Source: Brasenia schreberi (lineage: Eukaryota > Streptophyta > Magnoliopsida > Nymphaeales > Cabombaceae). From it: a DNA stretch of 64,000 bases. Both the position numbers and the translations under genes were made by a program. Positions 1 to 12,289 of the stretch are shown here, one piece after another. Location of the stretch: NCBI GenBank assembly GCA_036023115.1, contig JAYKKT010000049.1, positions 1 to 64,000 on the forward strand. Reading direction: 5' to 3'. Within the stretch, counting starts at the first letter, position 1; each line of letters begins with the position of its first letter. The notes beneath the pieces are model-generated. The model saw only the letters and a list, made by a program, of their open reading frames with translations, was not told the DNA's origin and searched no databases.

Positions 1-2560
1 TGTAATTGTATTCTAATACCTCGTATTATAACAATATACGCAACAACGTACTTAAGTTCTCATAGTAACTCAAAACACACACTAGTATGCATCTTACTAC
101 AAATCCTCCTCTTTGCATATTATCACCTTTTGTTTATATAATAAATGCATATATCTATATAATCATAGGTTTATAAAACACAACATCAAGGATCTTCAAC
201 AAGACCAGATCCCCAACCTCAAACCCTAAGACAACAATATGTCGGTAAAACTCTTTATAAAGAACCTCTCCCAAAATCACATATCGAGTAGAAATTTTTC
301 GAATAAAAGCTATATTTAAAGGAAGCAAATTCGGAAAATCCTCCATGTTCTAAAAAGCTTTAATGTCTTGAAACCATGGTTTTTTATTTGAATTTTGGTC
401 ATTTTGGTAAATCTCTAAATCGTGGGTGAATGGAGTGGGTAAATGTAGGATCTCCAGGGATCGAGTACCTATAGTAGGATCGATCCTTAGAGATGACCCT
501 AAAGAGGAGAGGGCTTCTGCTATGGTGTTATCCTCTTTACCTATGTGAGTGATTGTGTATGATTTGAAAGAATCAACCAACTAGGTGGCCAATTCATGGT
601 ATGGAATGAGTTTCTCATTTTTGACTTGCCAAACTTTTGAAACTTGGTTTACAACAAGTATAGAATCTCCAAAGACTTCAATACATGATGCCCCTAGATT
701 TTTGAAAATTTTTGGGCCTTGTATGAGTGCCTTATATTCAGTCAGTCATATTATTTGAATAAGGAAAATCTAGGCGAAATGTCATTGGGATCTCTCCTTT
801 CTCGGGGGATATGAGAATGATTTTCACGCTTGTCCCTTGTTGATTTTTTGTTCCATTAAATACATTTTCCATACTTAATCTTCATTACAATTTGCTAAAA
901 TATGGTTTTCTAATTCATTTGTCAAGATGCCTTCATCGGGCATTTCATCAACTATGGGATATGTATCTTCAAAGGGTAACTAAGTCACATGATCAGCTAG
1001 GGCTTGTCTCTTAATGAAGTTTTGGTGATGAAATTTCATATCATACTCCATTAATAGGAGTTGTCATTTACCTAGCCTACCCTTTATGATAGATTTTTCA
1101 AAAAGGTGCTTGATAGGGTCAAGTTTAGACCCTATCTAAATTTCATGATGTAGGAAATAATGTCTAAACTTTTGGCAAGGTCATACCAAGGCAAAACACA
1201 TTTTTTTCATGGCTTGATAATTTCTTTCATATGCCAATAGAGTTTTCGAAATGTAGTAAATAACATACTCCTTGAGACTATCATCCTCATATTGAGCAAG
1301 TAAAGCACCCAATGCATTCTTACGAATGAAAATATAAAGCAATAAAGTTTTTATGGCTTTTGAGGTTTTAAAATTTGAGGATTTACCAAATAAGTTTTCA
1401 ATCTTTTAAAAGTTTTTTGCCAATCAGAATCCAAATCAAATTTAACCTCTTTTCTCAAAGTCTATTGAAAGGTTTGTATCTTGTTGCTAAGTTTGAGATG
1501 AATCTCCTAATTGCTTGGAGTCGACCTTGGAGACTTTGAATTTGGGTCAAGTTAGAGGGTAGAGGCATGTCTATGATGGCTCGACACTTAGAGGGGCAAA
1601 CCTTTATGCCCCTTTGGCTAACCATGAACCCTAAAAGTTTTCCTGACTCTACTCAAAAAACACATTTTTTAGTGTTTAATTTCTCAGAGCTCATGGATTT
1701 GATAATGAAAAATAGTGGTCATCGCTCTTTGGTATGTGATACTAACATTTTTTAAACCAAAAGGCATAACAGCGTAACAATATGTGCCCCAAGGTGTAGT
1801 AAAACAGTTTTAGCCTCATCTTTTGGCGCTAGCTTGATTTGGTTATAACCCGAATAGCCATTCATGAAAGAAAACATTTCATGATTTGTAGTGCAATCTA
1901 CTATCAAATCAATATTTAGAAATGGAAAATTATCTTTTGGAGTGGCTTTGTTCAAATTTCTAAAATCAATGCTAGGGTTCAAATTTCTAAAATCAATCCA
2001 CTATCCACATATTTCCAAAAGGCACAACAACAATATTAGAAAATTATTCAAAATAAGCAATGGGTTTTATAAATCTAACTTTTAAAAGATCTTCTAAACC
2101 CTCTTTTACTTAAGAGTGAACATTGGGATGGATTTTCTTAATCTTTTGTTTCACGAGTTTTGCATTTGGTTCTAGAAGTAAATGATGTTCTACAATCCTA
2201 TGGTCTAAACCAGGTATGTCTTCATAGGTCTAAGCAAACACATCTAAGTATGATTTTAAAAATTCAAAATGATTTTAAAAATTCAAAGAATAATGCTTTT
2301 TTATGCTCATGCAAACAAGTACCTATTTTGACATACTTTAGATTCGATTCACTCCTTAAATTGACCTCTAGAAAATCTCCTCCTACGAAATTTAAAGGTC
2401 TTTCCAAGTCAAGGATTTTATGGAATTTAAGAAGCTCGAAAGCTTGATCTTTCTCATGGATGAGGGGATCTTCCTCCTTGCTTTGATCACTCTCAAGCAC
2501 TTTGGTTTATAGGAAAGTATTAGGTAGAAGAGAAGGGTTATGCATAAAAAACACTTTGGG
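1..2560 (-). mobile_element. Decayed Ty3/gypsy pol (RT, RNase H, start of integrase region)
   Basis: Read on the minus strand, several broken frames follow gypsy pol order. About 2500-2264 resembles the segment before RT. 1982-1752 carries the RT core (IDFRNLNKATPKDNFP, then FMNGYSGYNQIKLAP). About 760-350 matches an RNase H domain (EYKALIQGPKIF, VFGDSILVVNQV, then a degenerate ADALASL-like end). 346-155 matches the linker before integrase (RYVILGEVLYK). The RNase H type with the VFGDS motif is typical of the plant Tat lineage, which is my inference. Stops and frameshifts occur throughout, and a short direct repeat near 1953-1998 duplicates part of the RT start. No LTR is visible; the element probably runs off the left edge of the window. 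Confidence 0.85.
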
Positions 2561-3239
2561 TTTGGTTAAAACCAATTTTTGAGTTTGTACCCGGTTTTGA
2601 AAAACAAAAATTTTAGGATTTTTTTTTCATTTTTTTTGGATTTTTCAGAACAAATGCTAGAAGGAAGAACATAAAAAACTTTCATTTTGAAAATTTCAGA
2701 TTTTTCAAATGTTTTTGGGTTTCGAAGTTTTCTAAATTTTTTGGTTTTTCAAGATATGTACCTTTTTTGGATTTTTTTCAATAAAGGGGTCTTCCATCAA
2801 ACCTGCAAAGAAAACACTATAAATTAAACTCCAAACAAGAGATCTAAGCCCGATTCAGTTTTAGTCAGTTCTAGTGCACCCTTGACCCAATTAGTCTCTG
2901 GTAGCTCAAGGGGTATGGATGAGTTATACCTAAGCCATATCGACCTAGATTTGGTAGAGGTAAGATGAGTTCTAATCTACCTTGTTTTTTAGCTCCTAAA
3001 CCCTGGAATGATGCATACCCCATGTTTAGTAACATATTCGAAGGCTTTTTAAGTTTTGAATTTTTTTGATAAAGGTGTTAAGATAGATTGTTAATTTTTT
3101 TATATGGTTAATTTTAAGATAAAGCTTTTAAGTAACTAAGGTCAATTTTTTTAGAACAAAAAATAATAAAGATGTTACAAACAAAATTAATATGGTTGGT
3201 TAAAATGAAGATGGTCATCAAATATTCTATATGAAAAAA
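2561..3239. other. AT-rich stretch, nothing recognised
   Basis: T-rich low-complexity sequence around 2590-2790, then AT-rich spacer. It may be the gag-pol spacer of the adjoining gypsy relic, but no coding similarity is visible on either strand. Confidence 0.5.
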
Positions 3240-3675
3240 TATACCGTAAAAGTCGAAAGGTAAATATTATAGTGTAACAATTAGACCAATTATGTTTTAT
3301 TGCTTAGAATGTCGAGTAGATAATTATTAACATGTACAAAAGATGTCTGATAAAAATGAAGATGTTAAGATAGATGAGTGATCATAAATGAAAAGACTAT
3401 ATATAACGAAGTTATTGGAAACAAATTGAAAGTGTCACCAATAGATTATAAAATGAGGGTAAATCATTTAAGAGGCATGGAACAAGTAGAAAAATTATCA
3501 AAAGAAGCTCCCATAAGAACATATGAGAAACTAGATTATGAAAATATTAAAATAAAAAAATAACTGCAAATTAAATTATATTGAGTTAACTGCTAACATG
3601 ATGCATAATTATGCTCTATGAAAATAAAGAATCCATGTAGCCAATCGTATGAAAAAAGGCTTAATTAGTGTCGTA
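3240..3675 (+). mobile_element. 3' fragment of an RTE-like LINE
   Basis: The frame at 3378-3563 reads YNEVIGNKLKVSPIDYKMR and continues to an EKLDYENIK end. This is the C-terminal tail of the same LINE reverse transcriptase seen better preserved at 16.2-17.9 kb (minus) and 46.1-49.4 kb (plus). The nucleotide tail near 3620-3675 (AGAATCCATGTAGCC, then an AAAAAAGGCTTAATTAG end) also matches the LINE 3' end. Several stops are present, so it is dead. Confidence 0.75.
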
Positions 3676-3717
3676 TAAAATAAGATGGACTTATGGATAT
3701 ACGAAACACTTATCGTG

Positions 3718-3752
3718 CCTCTCTCTCTCTCTATATATATATATAAATATAT
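3718..3752. repeat. (CT)n(AT)n microsatellite
   Basis: A run of CT dinucleotides passes directly into AT dinucleotides. Confidence 0.9.
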
Positions 3753-4258
3753 AAGCCATGGAAAATTTCCTACTTGACAAGTTCAAGCTAAGCAGAGGAG
3801 GATTATTGGATATGCATCTCCTTGAGTAACACGCTCTCGGCCCTGAAGTCCAATTTTTATGAGTCAATCCTCAAGTCGGGAGTTGGAACTTGACTCTGGT
3901 GACCACATCAAGAAAAAGCGAACGTACGTACACGAGCAAATGAAAACAAAACCTTTCCAACACTAACCAGCGTCATTTGCATGGATTGTTAGTTACATTC
4001 ATTGAACTCAATCATTTGTCAGACTAGCATTTAAACTCAAAAAAGCAACATCCTTTTTTATTCTTTCCTTGTAAGACTCAAAACATTTTCAGATGCATTC
4101 ATCCCTGCACCCTTTCACTGAAGCACTAATATGATTACTTTTACGTCTAAATCACCTTCAGCATGCCTTTCACTTTATGTTTTACAGGTGGTGACAGTTC
4201 ACTCTTCTCCAATAAAAGGTTGCTATCTTCATGATTTGAAGACCATGATTATGTCAAG
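3753..4258. other. Spacer; possible distal 3' UTR of RDR6
   Basis: No coding sequence is recognised. On the minus strand an AATAAA hexamer lies at 4062-4057. If the RDR6 transcript reads through the hAT insertion at 4267-4735, this would be a possible polyadenylation signal. That link is inference only. Confidence 0.3.
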
Positions 4259-4266
4259 GGTATTAT

Positions 4267-4735
4267 TAAGTATTATTGTATCGCACCATATCGTACAATA
4301 CGATGCGATACGTATCGTATCACACAATACGATATAGGTCTCTGTATCGCTCAACCAAAGAAGACATTAAATGAATTAATTTGGAAGAAGCGCAACATCA
4401 TAAAGGAGATGAAGATTTTGATTTTGAAGGAAAAGGTGGTGAGGATCTTCAATAAAGAGAATATAAAGATTATTTAGTTGATGATCCTAATTACAATATG
4501 TAAATGTAAATGAATTTTATTTTTTGCTTCAAAATATATAATCCTTTTCAATTGTTGAATGGTGAATGATGAATATGTATTAATATATACTAAACTTTGC
4601 ATTATATGAATTCTTTGCAATTATTAGATTTTTTTTATTTTTTAGATTTTTACTAATTTTTTAATATTAAATTATGATACAATACGATACGTGAAACAAA
4701 ACGATACATGATATGATACGCGTTGAACAACACTG
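4267..4735 (+). mobile_element. hAT deletion derivative (469 bp) with 8-bp target-site duplication
   Basis: The element is flanked on both sides by GGTATTAT (4259-4266 and 4736-4743), the 8-bp duplication expected of hAT transposons. Its right end reads CGTTGAACAACACTG; the left end is a diverged inverted copy (AAGTATTATT against CAGTGTTGTT). The interior holds subterminal ATACGAT-type motifs and then a remnant of the acidic transposase C terminus (INLEEAQHHKGDEDFDFEG), which matches the 3' coding end of the longer relics at 50.1 kb and 57.7 kb. It is therefore an internally deleted, non-autonomous member of that family. Confidence 0.85.
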
Positions 4736-4743
4736 GGTATTAT

Positions 4744-4919
4744 CATGTACCCATGAAAAACAAGCATGTCCAAGCACTTGCAAGACAAACAAAGAGGCTC
4801 CTAACCAAACAACAGCACTTACATACCCTTCAACCAAGCCTTTTGCTACACAAGGTGAAGGTCAGCTAAGAACTTCAAACTTAAAAATGGCAGAGTGGCC
4901 TTGCCAAAGAGAAGGCAAC
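4744..4919 (-). other. Proximal 3' UTR of RDR6
   Basis: About 176 bp between the RDR6 stop codon and the hAT insertion. There is no AATAAA on the minus strand within it, so the transcript probably ends inside or beyond the hAT element. Confidence 0.45.
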
Positions 4920-5882
4920 TTACATCCTTTCAGCAAGATACCTTGCAAGATAATTTATAGGCTTGTGGGCATCAAGGTGCTCTTGTGCTTGTCGCCTAAT
5001 TTTCAACCGAGCAAGGTAGTCCACTGCAATCCAAGGAAAGCTTAGTAGCAGTGGGACCTGATTATCATCATCTGCATTTCGCAATGCCATGGTTTTCTGG
5101 ACCCAGCGTGGATGATATGCAACGCAATACCATGCTGATGCCTTCTGCTCCAAAATCGAGTTTCTTTCATCATCTGAAACATTTGTGTCTGAGTCAACAG
5201 CTTCGAAGATTGACCGAAATTCTTTGTGTATTGTTGTGAAAGCATTCGTGAGCTTCTCTTTTAAGTCCTGCTGCTTCCTGCTGTTATGCTTTGGGAGAGA
5301 CACAAAATGACTAGTTACTACTTCACCCTCTGAATGGAGATTATAATGGAGAAGCAGAGAGTAAAGCATCTGATCATACGAAAACTTGTGGTTCCATGCG
5401 TCCACAAGAAACAATTCATGTCCAGGAATCTCCAGGTCAAAATCGTAAGGCAAGTCTTTGTATGAGATTCGATCTGCTTCGACCATAATTTCATCATAAG
5501 CACCGAGAATTTTGCGATAGAGATGTCCGAGGACCTTCTCAGACTTGTATGTTTCACTGTCTTCTTTACGCATGAAATCAGGGTATACTTTAGGTTTGAG
5601 ATGTCCAGGCAGAGTGGCATTAACTCCTGTTTTTGGGAAGTCCACAGCAATTGCTGCAAGCTTAGCCAACTCCATACATTGCTCATCCATTGCTCCAAAA
5701 TCACTTAGATCAGCACGCACAACATGGGCACTACAAATTCTGCCAAGGCTGTCACTCAGCATACTTTTAAAGAAGAATTCAATAATGTCCTGCCAAAGAT
5801 ACATATCCCAATTTACTTAAGAGTTTTGGACAATAACGAGCACCAAGACAAAACATAACTCTGTCTCTCTCACTGTATATAC

Positions 5883-5919
<37 letters not shown>

Positions 5920-6270
5920 CATGCATGTGTGTGTGTGAGAGAGAGAGAATCAGAATCACTTGCCAGCACTGGCTGCTCAGAAAAGAAAGAGAACAGAAAT
6001 GGAGTGAATGAGCTTAAGGACTTAATACAGATGATGCTTACAACGGAAGTATGATCTGCCAAAACATTTGGCTTGAATTGAATAGCATCAAAATACAAGG
6101 AGGAAATTTTCACATTTTCATTCCACAAATACAATTAGATGTCATGTTGTTGAAGTGCATGGCAAACAAGTAAAACTGAGCAATATAACTTCAATACACC
6201 CAAACACCCCAAGAGTAATTTTTTAGTTCAAAAATGAATATTTGTGAAACTGTAGCAGATATCAGGTACA

Positions 6271-6303
<33 letters not shown>

Positions 6304-9193
6304 GACAGAGAAATAATAAACATAAGCAAATAATAACAGAATCAGCAAAGAAAGATTTCTGAGATGTAACGTGATAGGTGGATTGTAGTACTATAATTTA
6401 CAAAAGCATAAAAACCACACAGGAAGACAAGAAGGAAAAAGTTTGACAAGTAAACAACAAACTTACATCTTTGTTGATGTCACGCTTTAATTCTTTTGCT
6501 TGGGCTGGAGAATAATCCATTGGTGGCGCGCTCTTTTTGCTCGAGGGGATGAGGCCCGAGTCCCAGGTAACAAAGTAGATGTCTCCATCAAGGTCGCTTC
6601 CGGATGCTTCGTTAGGATGTGGTCTTTCTCCCTTTTGAGGGAATACCAGACAATCAACCAAGTGATGCAGGCTAGGGGCATCAACTGCTTCTAAAATTCG
6701 AATATCCCCAGGGTGAAGACAAGGATTCTTGGCCACAACAACTGTCCCAGTAACAACCTGTACATTTGGTGCTCTATCAGAAAATTTAGCACCATGCTTA
6801 ACAAAGCACCCCAACAAAGATGGATTTGAGACTTGAATAAAGCATTGACCATATTCAAGAATTGCTAATTCATCCATGCAACCCAACAACCACCTGCTAT
6901 GCGAAATAAATATCCGTGATTTGTTCAGAAGGTCTTTCAGCTGACCTGATCTGAAGCAATAAATCATATCCCTTAGGTGAGGCTCACCCTGAGGATCAAA
7001 ACCAGCACTAAGCATTATCGCTGCAGTATTTCCTAGCTCAGAGCAAGATGAGGTCAAAACCTCAAATGCGGTATCTTTGTTCTTGAGCATCTCGTCCAAC
7101 TTATGGACCATTGTATCTTGCATTTTCATGAATACATCCCCGGATACACCCAGAGCTGAAAGTAATGTTATTATTTCCCTGTTGAGAAAGCCTGGTTGGA
7201 AACGTGTCCACTGCACAACCTCAAGAATGGAATGATGACTTTCGAATTTATTCATGCTAGGCCTCAATAGGAGCTTATAACAACCATGATCCAAATTGGG
7301 CCAACACATCACCACTCCCTTGCAGCCGGCATATCTGATTTGGAAACCAGATGGTCGGTTCCCAGTCAAGTCCAACTTGGATGCAACTTCCTTTGCTAGT
7401 TCTGGTGTAATAATCCCAACACCATCTGAGAAGGTATAGCTATTTCTTTTCACATCGGGAAGTTCAAGGTTTACTTCACAGGGTGGCACATCAATGGTGG
7501 CATATGTGGAAGAGAAACACTGTCCCATCCTGGCAGCACATTTTGCAACGTTCCTGATTTTGAATCTCCCCATCCACGTCCTGATAGATTGTGCACTAAT
7601 ATGTTTGTGTTCAGAAAAAAACCACGCAGAGCGATCCCTCAACTGATTGGAGGAGAAAGCCAGAAACGTGTAATGCCTTCCACACAAATAGAAACCGTTT
7701 CGAGCAATGTGCCTCACACGTCGAAAAATGGTTGTCCGACTAGAGGAAGACACTGAAGAGATCTTCTTAATGATGGGTGTCGGATAATAACTAAGTATGC
7801 TGTCATTGAGTAATTGTTTTCCTTCATCCATGAAAGTGACCCTTATGAATCTATCTGAAATGTCCTTGTACTTCCTAAGCACCCGATTTGAGAGCTCGAC
7901 TTCTGGAGGAAGACAATAAGCTGTAGTTGGAGTTATCACTAATCTTCTCACTTCCATATTATAATCTGTACATTGACTGCCCCTGACAAGTTCTGGTTTT
8001 CTCAAAAGCCACTCTTGGACAGTTTGCAACCGTTTGGAAGCCTCAAAGATAGGATTTTTGTAGAGATAGATGTGCTGAAGTGCAGCAATGTTCAGATCGT
8101 CTGGTTGCATCCTGAGTAAGCTAAGGAAGTCCTCTGACAGATGGTGCCTACTCATGATGCCCTTGTGTACTAGGCATTGAACCAAATACAGAACTTCAAA
8201 ACTGATACCCTTTTCTTCCATTAAAGAGAAGAAAGGATTAGACATAGTATTACCATATCCAGGTTCATAGTCAACTGTAGGATGTTTTGCAGGTAGGCAA
8301 TCTAACACCCTCTGATCCTTGAAGTAAGCCCTGACCTTGTCCAACAAAAGCCCAAACCGTGGAGAGAAGTCGACTTTATAAAATTGGCAGTTTCCAATAG
8401 TGGCACTTCTAGTGAAATCTGTCGTCCTGATCCATGGGTCCTCATCGTCTAACAGATTAAATGGAACAGAGATGTGGATATCATCATCTGCTGTTCTATA
8501 ATAGATCAAAGGTGGCACACGCAAGTGCATCAGTATAACAATGGATGCTCTCTGATTATAAAACTTCACATTCCTGATATCCCTAACTGAAAACTGCACC
8601 TTGAAATTACACTTCAACACTGTTTTCTTTGCTGAATCTTTTAAGGAAAAAACAGTATCCCTAGTGAACAATATCTTACACGTTGCATCGAAGGGATCAA
8701 CACAAAAATTAACTCCTCTTTCAGGTCCTTGCCAGCTCATCAAAAAGCTTCCAGAACTAACCAATGAACCTATCTTTACACTAACATCTTCAAAATGATA
8801 GGGATCAATGGCCCTTCTCCTAGACACTTTATAACAGGAATTCATCGCCAAATCAACTTTCAGAGGGCATCCATTAAGCATAAGCTCACACCTGTCAGCC
8901 ATTTCATATGCTTCGTAGGCCAATTCAGGAAGCACAAAATGAACGAACGCATGTGGGATCACCTTCTGATAGTCATCACTCTTTCTGACGTCTGAAGTAG
9001 TTGTAAGGCTGAAATCTGGGTAAGACTCAGGAGGTGTCCAAGATCTTTTCAATCTGCATCTCCATATTGTACCCACTTCCTGTTCTAGAAATTCCGTCAG
9101 ATCTCTCGCTGAAACATCATCATGGAAGCCTCCTACAACCACTTGGGTTACCACCAAGCTTTTCTTCTCTTTGTCATGATTCCCACCATCCAT
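4920..9193 (-). CDS. RDR6: RNA-dependent RNA polymerase 6 (RDR6), two coding exons
   Basis: Join complement(6467..9193, 4920..5789): 909 + 289 residues, 1198 aa in all, close to the usual RDR6 length of about 1200. Exon 1 ends at a GTAAGT donor and exon 2 follows a TTTGGCAG acceptor; the phase-0 join gives INKD-DIIEFF, which fits the family. The start is the first ATG of the long frame (MDGGNHDKEKKS), followed at once by an RRM-like N-terminal region (about residues 14-110: VTQVVVGGF, then WRCRLKRSWTPP, then PHAFVHF). The RdRP domain occupies the second half, with the catalytic DLDGD at residues 867-871 (6595-6581), the RDR-alpha clade signature. The C-terminal part (HLKPKVYPDFM, then KASAWYCVAYHP, then SFPWIAVDYLARLKIR) is typical of RDR6. 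Known role of the family: with SGS3 it copies cleaved RNAs into dsRNA in cytoplasmic siRNA bodies, feeding DCL4/DCL2 for ta-siRNAs, antiviral defence and transgene silencing. No frameshift or missing key residue is seen; it appears functional. Confidence 0.95.
5882..5948. repeat. (AT)n(GT)n(GA)n compound microsatellite in RDR6 intron
   Basis: Consecutive AT, GT and GA dinucleotide runs lie about 90-160 bp from the 3' splice site of the intron. Confidence 0.9.
6268..6302. repeat. (AC)n(AT)n microsatellite in RDR6 intron
   Basis: A run of AC dinucleotides is followed by AT dinucleotides, inside the intron near its 5' end. Confidence 0.9.
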
Positions 9194-10140
9194 TTTGTTA
9201 GTTTAGGTCTACTATCTTCTTTCAACAATTAAGGTCTGCTGAGGATAGATCAACCACAAAGAAGCCCTGCACAAACCAGTCGCGAATCTTTAGAAAGCCT
9301 GATCCACTAAAAGACTTAAAAGAACTTCAGACACAAGTTCCACCCTTGCCAATCAAGAAATTGAAATTAATGAACGCTACAAACATAATAAAGGGCATCC
9401 GTTTTCTTTATGCTTTCAGGCCATGGCAAAAATGAAGATTAACCTCAAAACAAGTTTACTAGCAAAACTTCTATGCAGTAATATCAGAATCTAAACCTTT
9501 TCTGGATCCCCATTCAAGATCAATCTGTTGCATCAAGTAGGATCTCTTGTGGCCTGGCTTAACTTTGTCTAACCGTTGATCACAGTAAGCATTTTGCCTC
9601 AAAAACAGAAAAAGATTATGGGGAACAGGGGAAGTGCATTCTCATTGCCACTCCCCGCTTCTAAGCACAAACAAACGGAGATAGTGAATGACCAGTCCAT
9701 AAAGCATAATTAGGGGCGAAATGTCTCTCGGGCAATTTACCAAGAAACTCTCATTCATGAGAAAGAATCTAACGGATGCCTGGGCAGTGAAGCAACACAC
9801 CAGAAATCCGACTCTCAGAACAGAACGAGAAAGAGAGACCATTTTAACAGCACCAACAGAACACGGAGAGAAAATATAAAAATGCACTAAAAACAACAAA
9901 ACACACAACAGGCAACACAGAAATACACACACGGATAATTAATGAGCGCTTGCTGCAGAATAGAGAATGCCCAGAGTCACAGAGTCAAATGACGATCGAT
10001 CGATGAGAAGTTCAAGAAATGACAAAAAACGAAACTAAATGCACAAATACTTGAATTCTCGCACTTTAAGATTCAATGGCAACGCTCACGAAGTTGACGA
10101 TCGTTGGAACGCTCACCTCTTGCAAGGGGAGCGAGCGCTA
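9194..10140 (-). promoter_or_regulatory. RDR6 5' leader, possible 5'-UTR intron, and promoter
   Basis: No protein similarity is seen. On the minus strand a good acceptor (GTTTGTGCAG, ending at 9267) lies 73 bp before the ATG, and a GAG|GTGAGC donor lies at 10116-10111. A 5'-UTR intron of about 850 bp (10116-9267) is therefore possible. Which part is promoter and which is leader cannot be fixed from sequence alone. Confidence 0.4.
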
Positions 10141-10740
10141 AATCCCCTCTCTTCGGTGTAAACAGGGGCGGAAAAAGATGTTGGGACAATTACCAATATG
10201 CGCTAAGGCTTAGTTATTGTTTGTTGTTGTACAAGAGGAGGCCAAAGCGTAACTTATACATGCGAGTCGAACTCCTGCAATGGAACATTTTGATGCCCAA
10301 CTTTTGGTGGGACAAAAAAATTGGTTGGATTAGTTGATAAATAATCTGCATGAAAACGAGTGAAGGAGTAATGGATCAGTTGGAAAATTCTAGATCCGCC
10401 AGTGCGTAACCTACCTAGCTTACGCAAAACAAGAACAACGGGGTTAAATCAAGAGAGCCTTTCAAGTTGATGGTTCGATATGATACCTGGGGTGGAATTT
10501 GTTTAACCACACCTTGACTATTAAAAGAATCACGACAAAAAGCTCATCAAACACAATGGGCTAAGCCAGCCTGTTAATAGAAATTATGGAAAAATCATCT
10601 CAAAAGTACCTTGCCTTTTGAAATACTCGGAAGATGTGCATTTCTGATATCATCTGCCTAACCCAGACTGGTAATTAAAAGAAGAAAGCAAATCAAGCAC
10701 AATGAGCTACAGCTAGGTTAGGTTCTCGTTTGAATCCTAA
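10141..10740. other. Intergenic, nothing recognised
   Basis: Unique-looking sequence without coding signal on either strand. Confidence 0.5.
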
Positions 10741-10754
10741 ACTGCACAAAACCA

Positions 10755-10925
10755 GCAAAAAAAAAAACTACAATTTTCAAAGGAAAAAAATTCAGAACCA
10801 GAAGTTCTGGTTTTTCGTTGGTTCCAGTTTCATGGAAACTGAAACGAAAACGGAACCTGTTTGTTGCGGTTTTGAGCCCGATTCTAGTTGCGGCTCCTGA
10901 CCCAATTTAGTTCCAAACTGGCCAT
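10755..10925. repeat. GGTTCC/GGAACC-rich segment, probably transposon-derived
   Basis: Many partial copies of the words GTTCCAGTT, GAACC and CGGTTT occur on both strands. The same style recurs at 36.7-37.3 kb. Such blocks are common near the ends of non-autonomous hAT-type elements, but I see no clear termini here. Confidence 0.3.
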
Positions 10926-10977
10926 GTGTAGCTGCACCTATTTCTAGTATAGTGTGTCGGTCGACTTAAAAGAACCC

Positions 10978-11298
10978 ACCGTTTGATAATGGTAGGGATC
11001 TGCTTAATTTACCTCAGCTTAACCAAGAAAAGACCAGAATGGTCCGTAAACGAAGAGAATATGAACACTACGTTATAGCATCGTTTTTGCTTTTTGTATA
11101 AAGCTGACGATATTTTCAATGGGTGATTTTTAGGTCTTGCTTAACCCGCAAGCAAGGTGTGTGAGCATAACAGTCAATTTGCGTTTCCAGCTTTCGTCAG
11201 TCAACTCATTCTCGGATGATGAATAATACCTTTAAGGATTAGTAAGGGTCGGTGTCCACACCCCTACTGTAAAGAAACTGCGGTCCTAAATAATGTGT
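10978..11298. repeat. Direct repeat R1, copy 1
   Basis: About 320 bp that closely match 14948-15284. Near 11132-11232 the minus strand has an open frame of 33 codons preserved in both copies (RYYSSSENELTDESWKRKL, continuing to a stop). The origin is unknown. Confidence 0.85.
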
Positions 11299-11385
11299 TT
11301 AGTGTTTTAGGTATGTTTCTTTTAAGTGCAAAAACAGTCCCACTTTTATATAATAATATTTGGAGGTGGAGCTATTTTTATACAT

Positions 11386-11768
11386 ACAAACCCGGTTACT
11401 ATTGCCAAATGGAGACTCTTAGGGTTTTCTAGGTCTCCCACTATCATACATATACCGTCTACTACCAATAATCTTCTAGAATCCCTAATTGCTAGTCCTA
11501 TTTTTGACCTTGTTCTCAGGATCCACTCCCGAGCCTATTACAATGTACATGAACAAGAGGCTCTCACGAACCTCCCTTTTTATACAGAGTCTATATCACG
11601 ACACAATTACATAGGAGGGTGAGTGATCTTATGCAAGTAAAAATCATCAAATTATTTGAGGGTGACAATTTGTGTACCATCACCTTATAGCACCATCTAT
11701 AGAAAAGCAAACATGGTTATATGTTCTACCTTTCGATCAGGATCCATGTCTCTAGAAGAGAAAAGGTA
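11386..11768 (-). repeat. LTR-like repeat R2, copy 1
   Basis: Matches 15774-16148 well and 20252-20478 more weakly. On the minus strand it has a TATAAAAAGG box (about 11585-11576) followed by a conserved leader, which suggests the promoter part of an LTR. It carries one arm (11516-11533) of a perfect 18-bp inverted repeat whose other arm is at 11771-11788. No flanking element of the same family is identified. Confidence 0.65.
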
Positions 11769-11788
11769 TACTCGGGAGTGGATCCTGA

Positions 11789-12289
11789 AAACAATAAAAT
11801 GTTACACACAAAACATATATATATGTGATTAAATGTATATGTTATCGAAGTAAAGACAAAAAATAGCTTGTAATGGAAAGCCCACACATGAAAACCAGGA
11901 AGATGAAGTTAGACTCATTCTCTATAAATGTATATGTGAATGCAAAAAAGTGAGAGATTCATAGAGAAAGAGTTAGAATCTTCCCTTAAAAGCCATATGT
12001 GGGAAACCATAAAATCCATCTATCTTCTTCTTTCTCCCGATCTCATTAAGGTGAGGACCGAGTTTCTAGTTCAATACTCATTCCACTGCATCATTGACAT
12101 CACCGACAATGAACTAGAGTGCAACATTCACTCCCACAATTGGTATTAGGGCCTCGGTTCATCTAGAACCCTCAAAAATAAATAAAATAAAATAAAAAAC
12201 AGAGCGGAGCAAAGAGGTTGCCGAACATTTTTTCTAGTAAGAAAGAATAAAACAAGCTGAGAAAGACTGACATAAGAAGGGAAGCCCAA
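11789..12289. other. Intergenic, nothing recognised
   Basis: AT-rich spacer without a coding signal. Confidence 0.5.

Larger units (their letters stand above)
5790..6466 (-). other. RDR6 coding intron (677 bp)
   Basis: GT...AG borders: donor GTAAGT at 6466-6461 and acceptor CAG at 5792-5790 on the minus strand. It contains two compound microsatellites and no coding similarity. Confidence 0.92.

Noticed and set aside
5817..6134. 105-codon minus-strand frame between the RDR6 exons
   Set aside because: It lies wholly inside the intron with well-supported splice sites and runs through the dinucleotide microsatellite.
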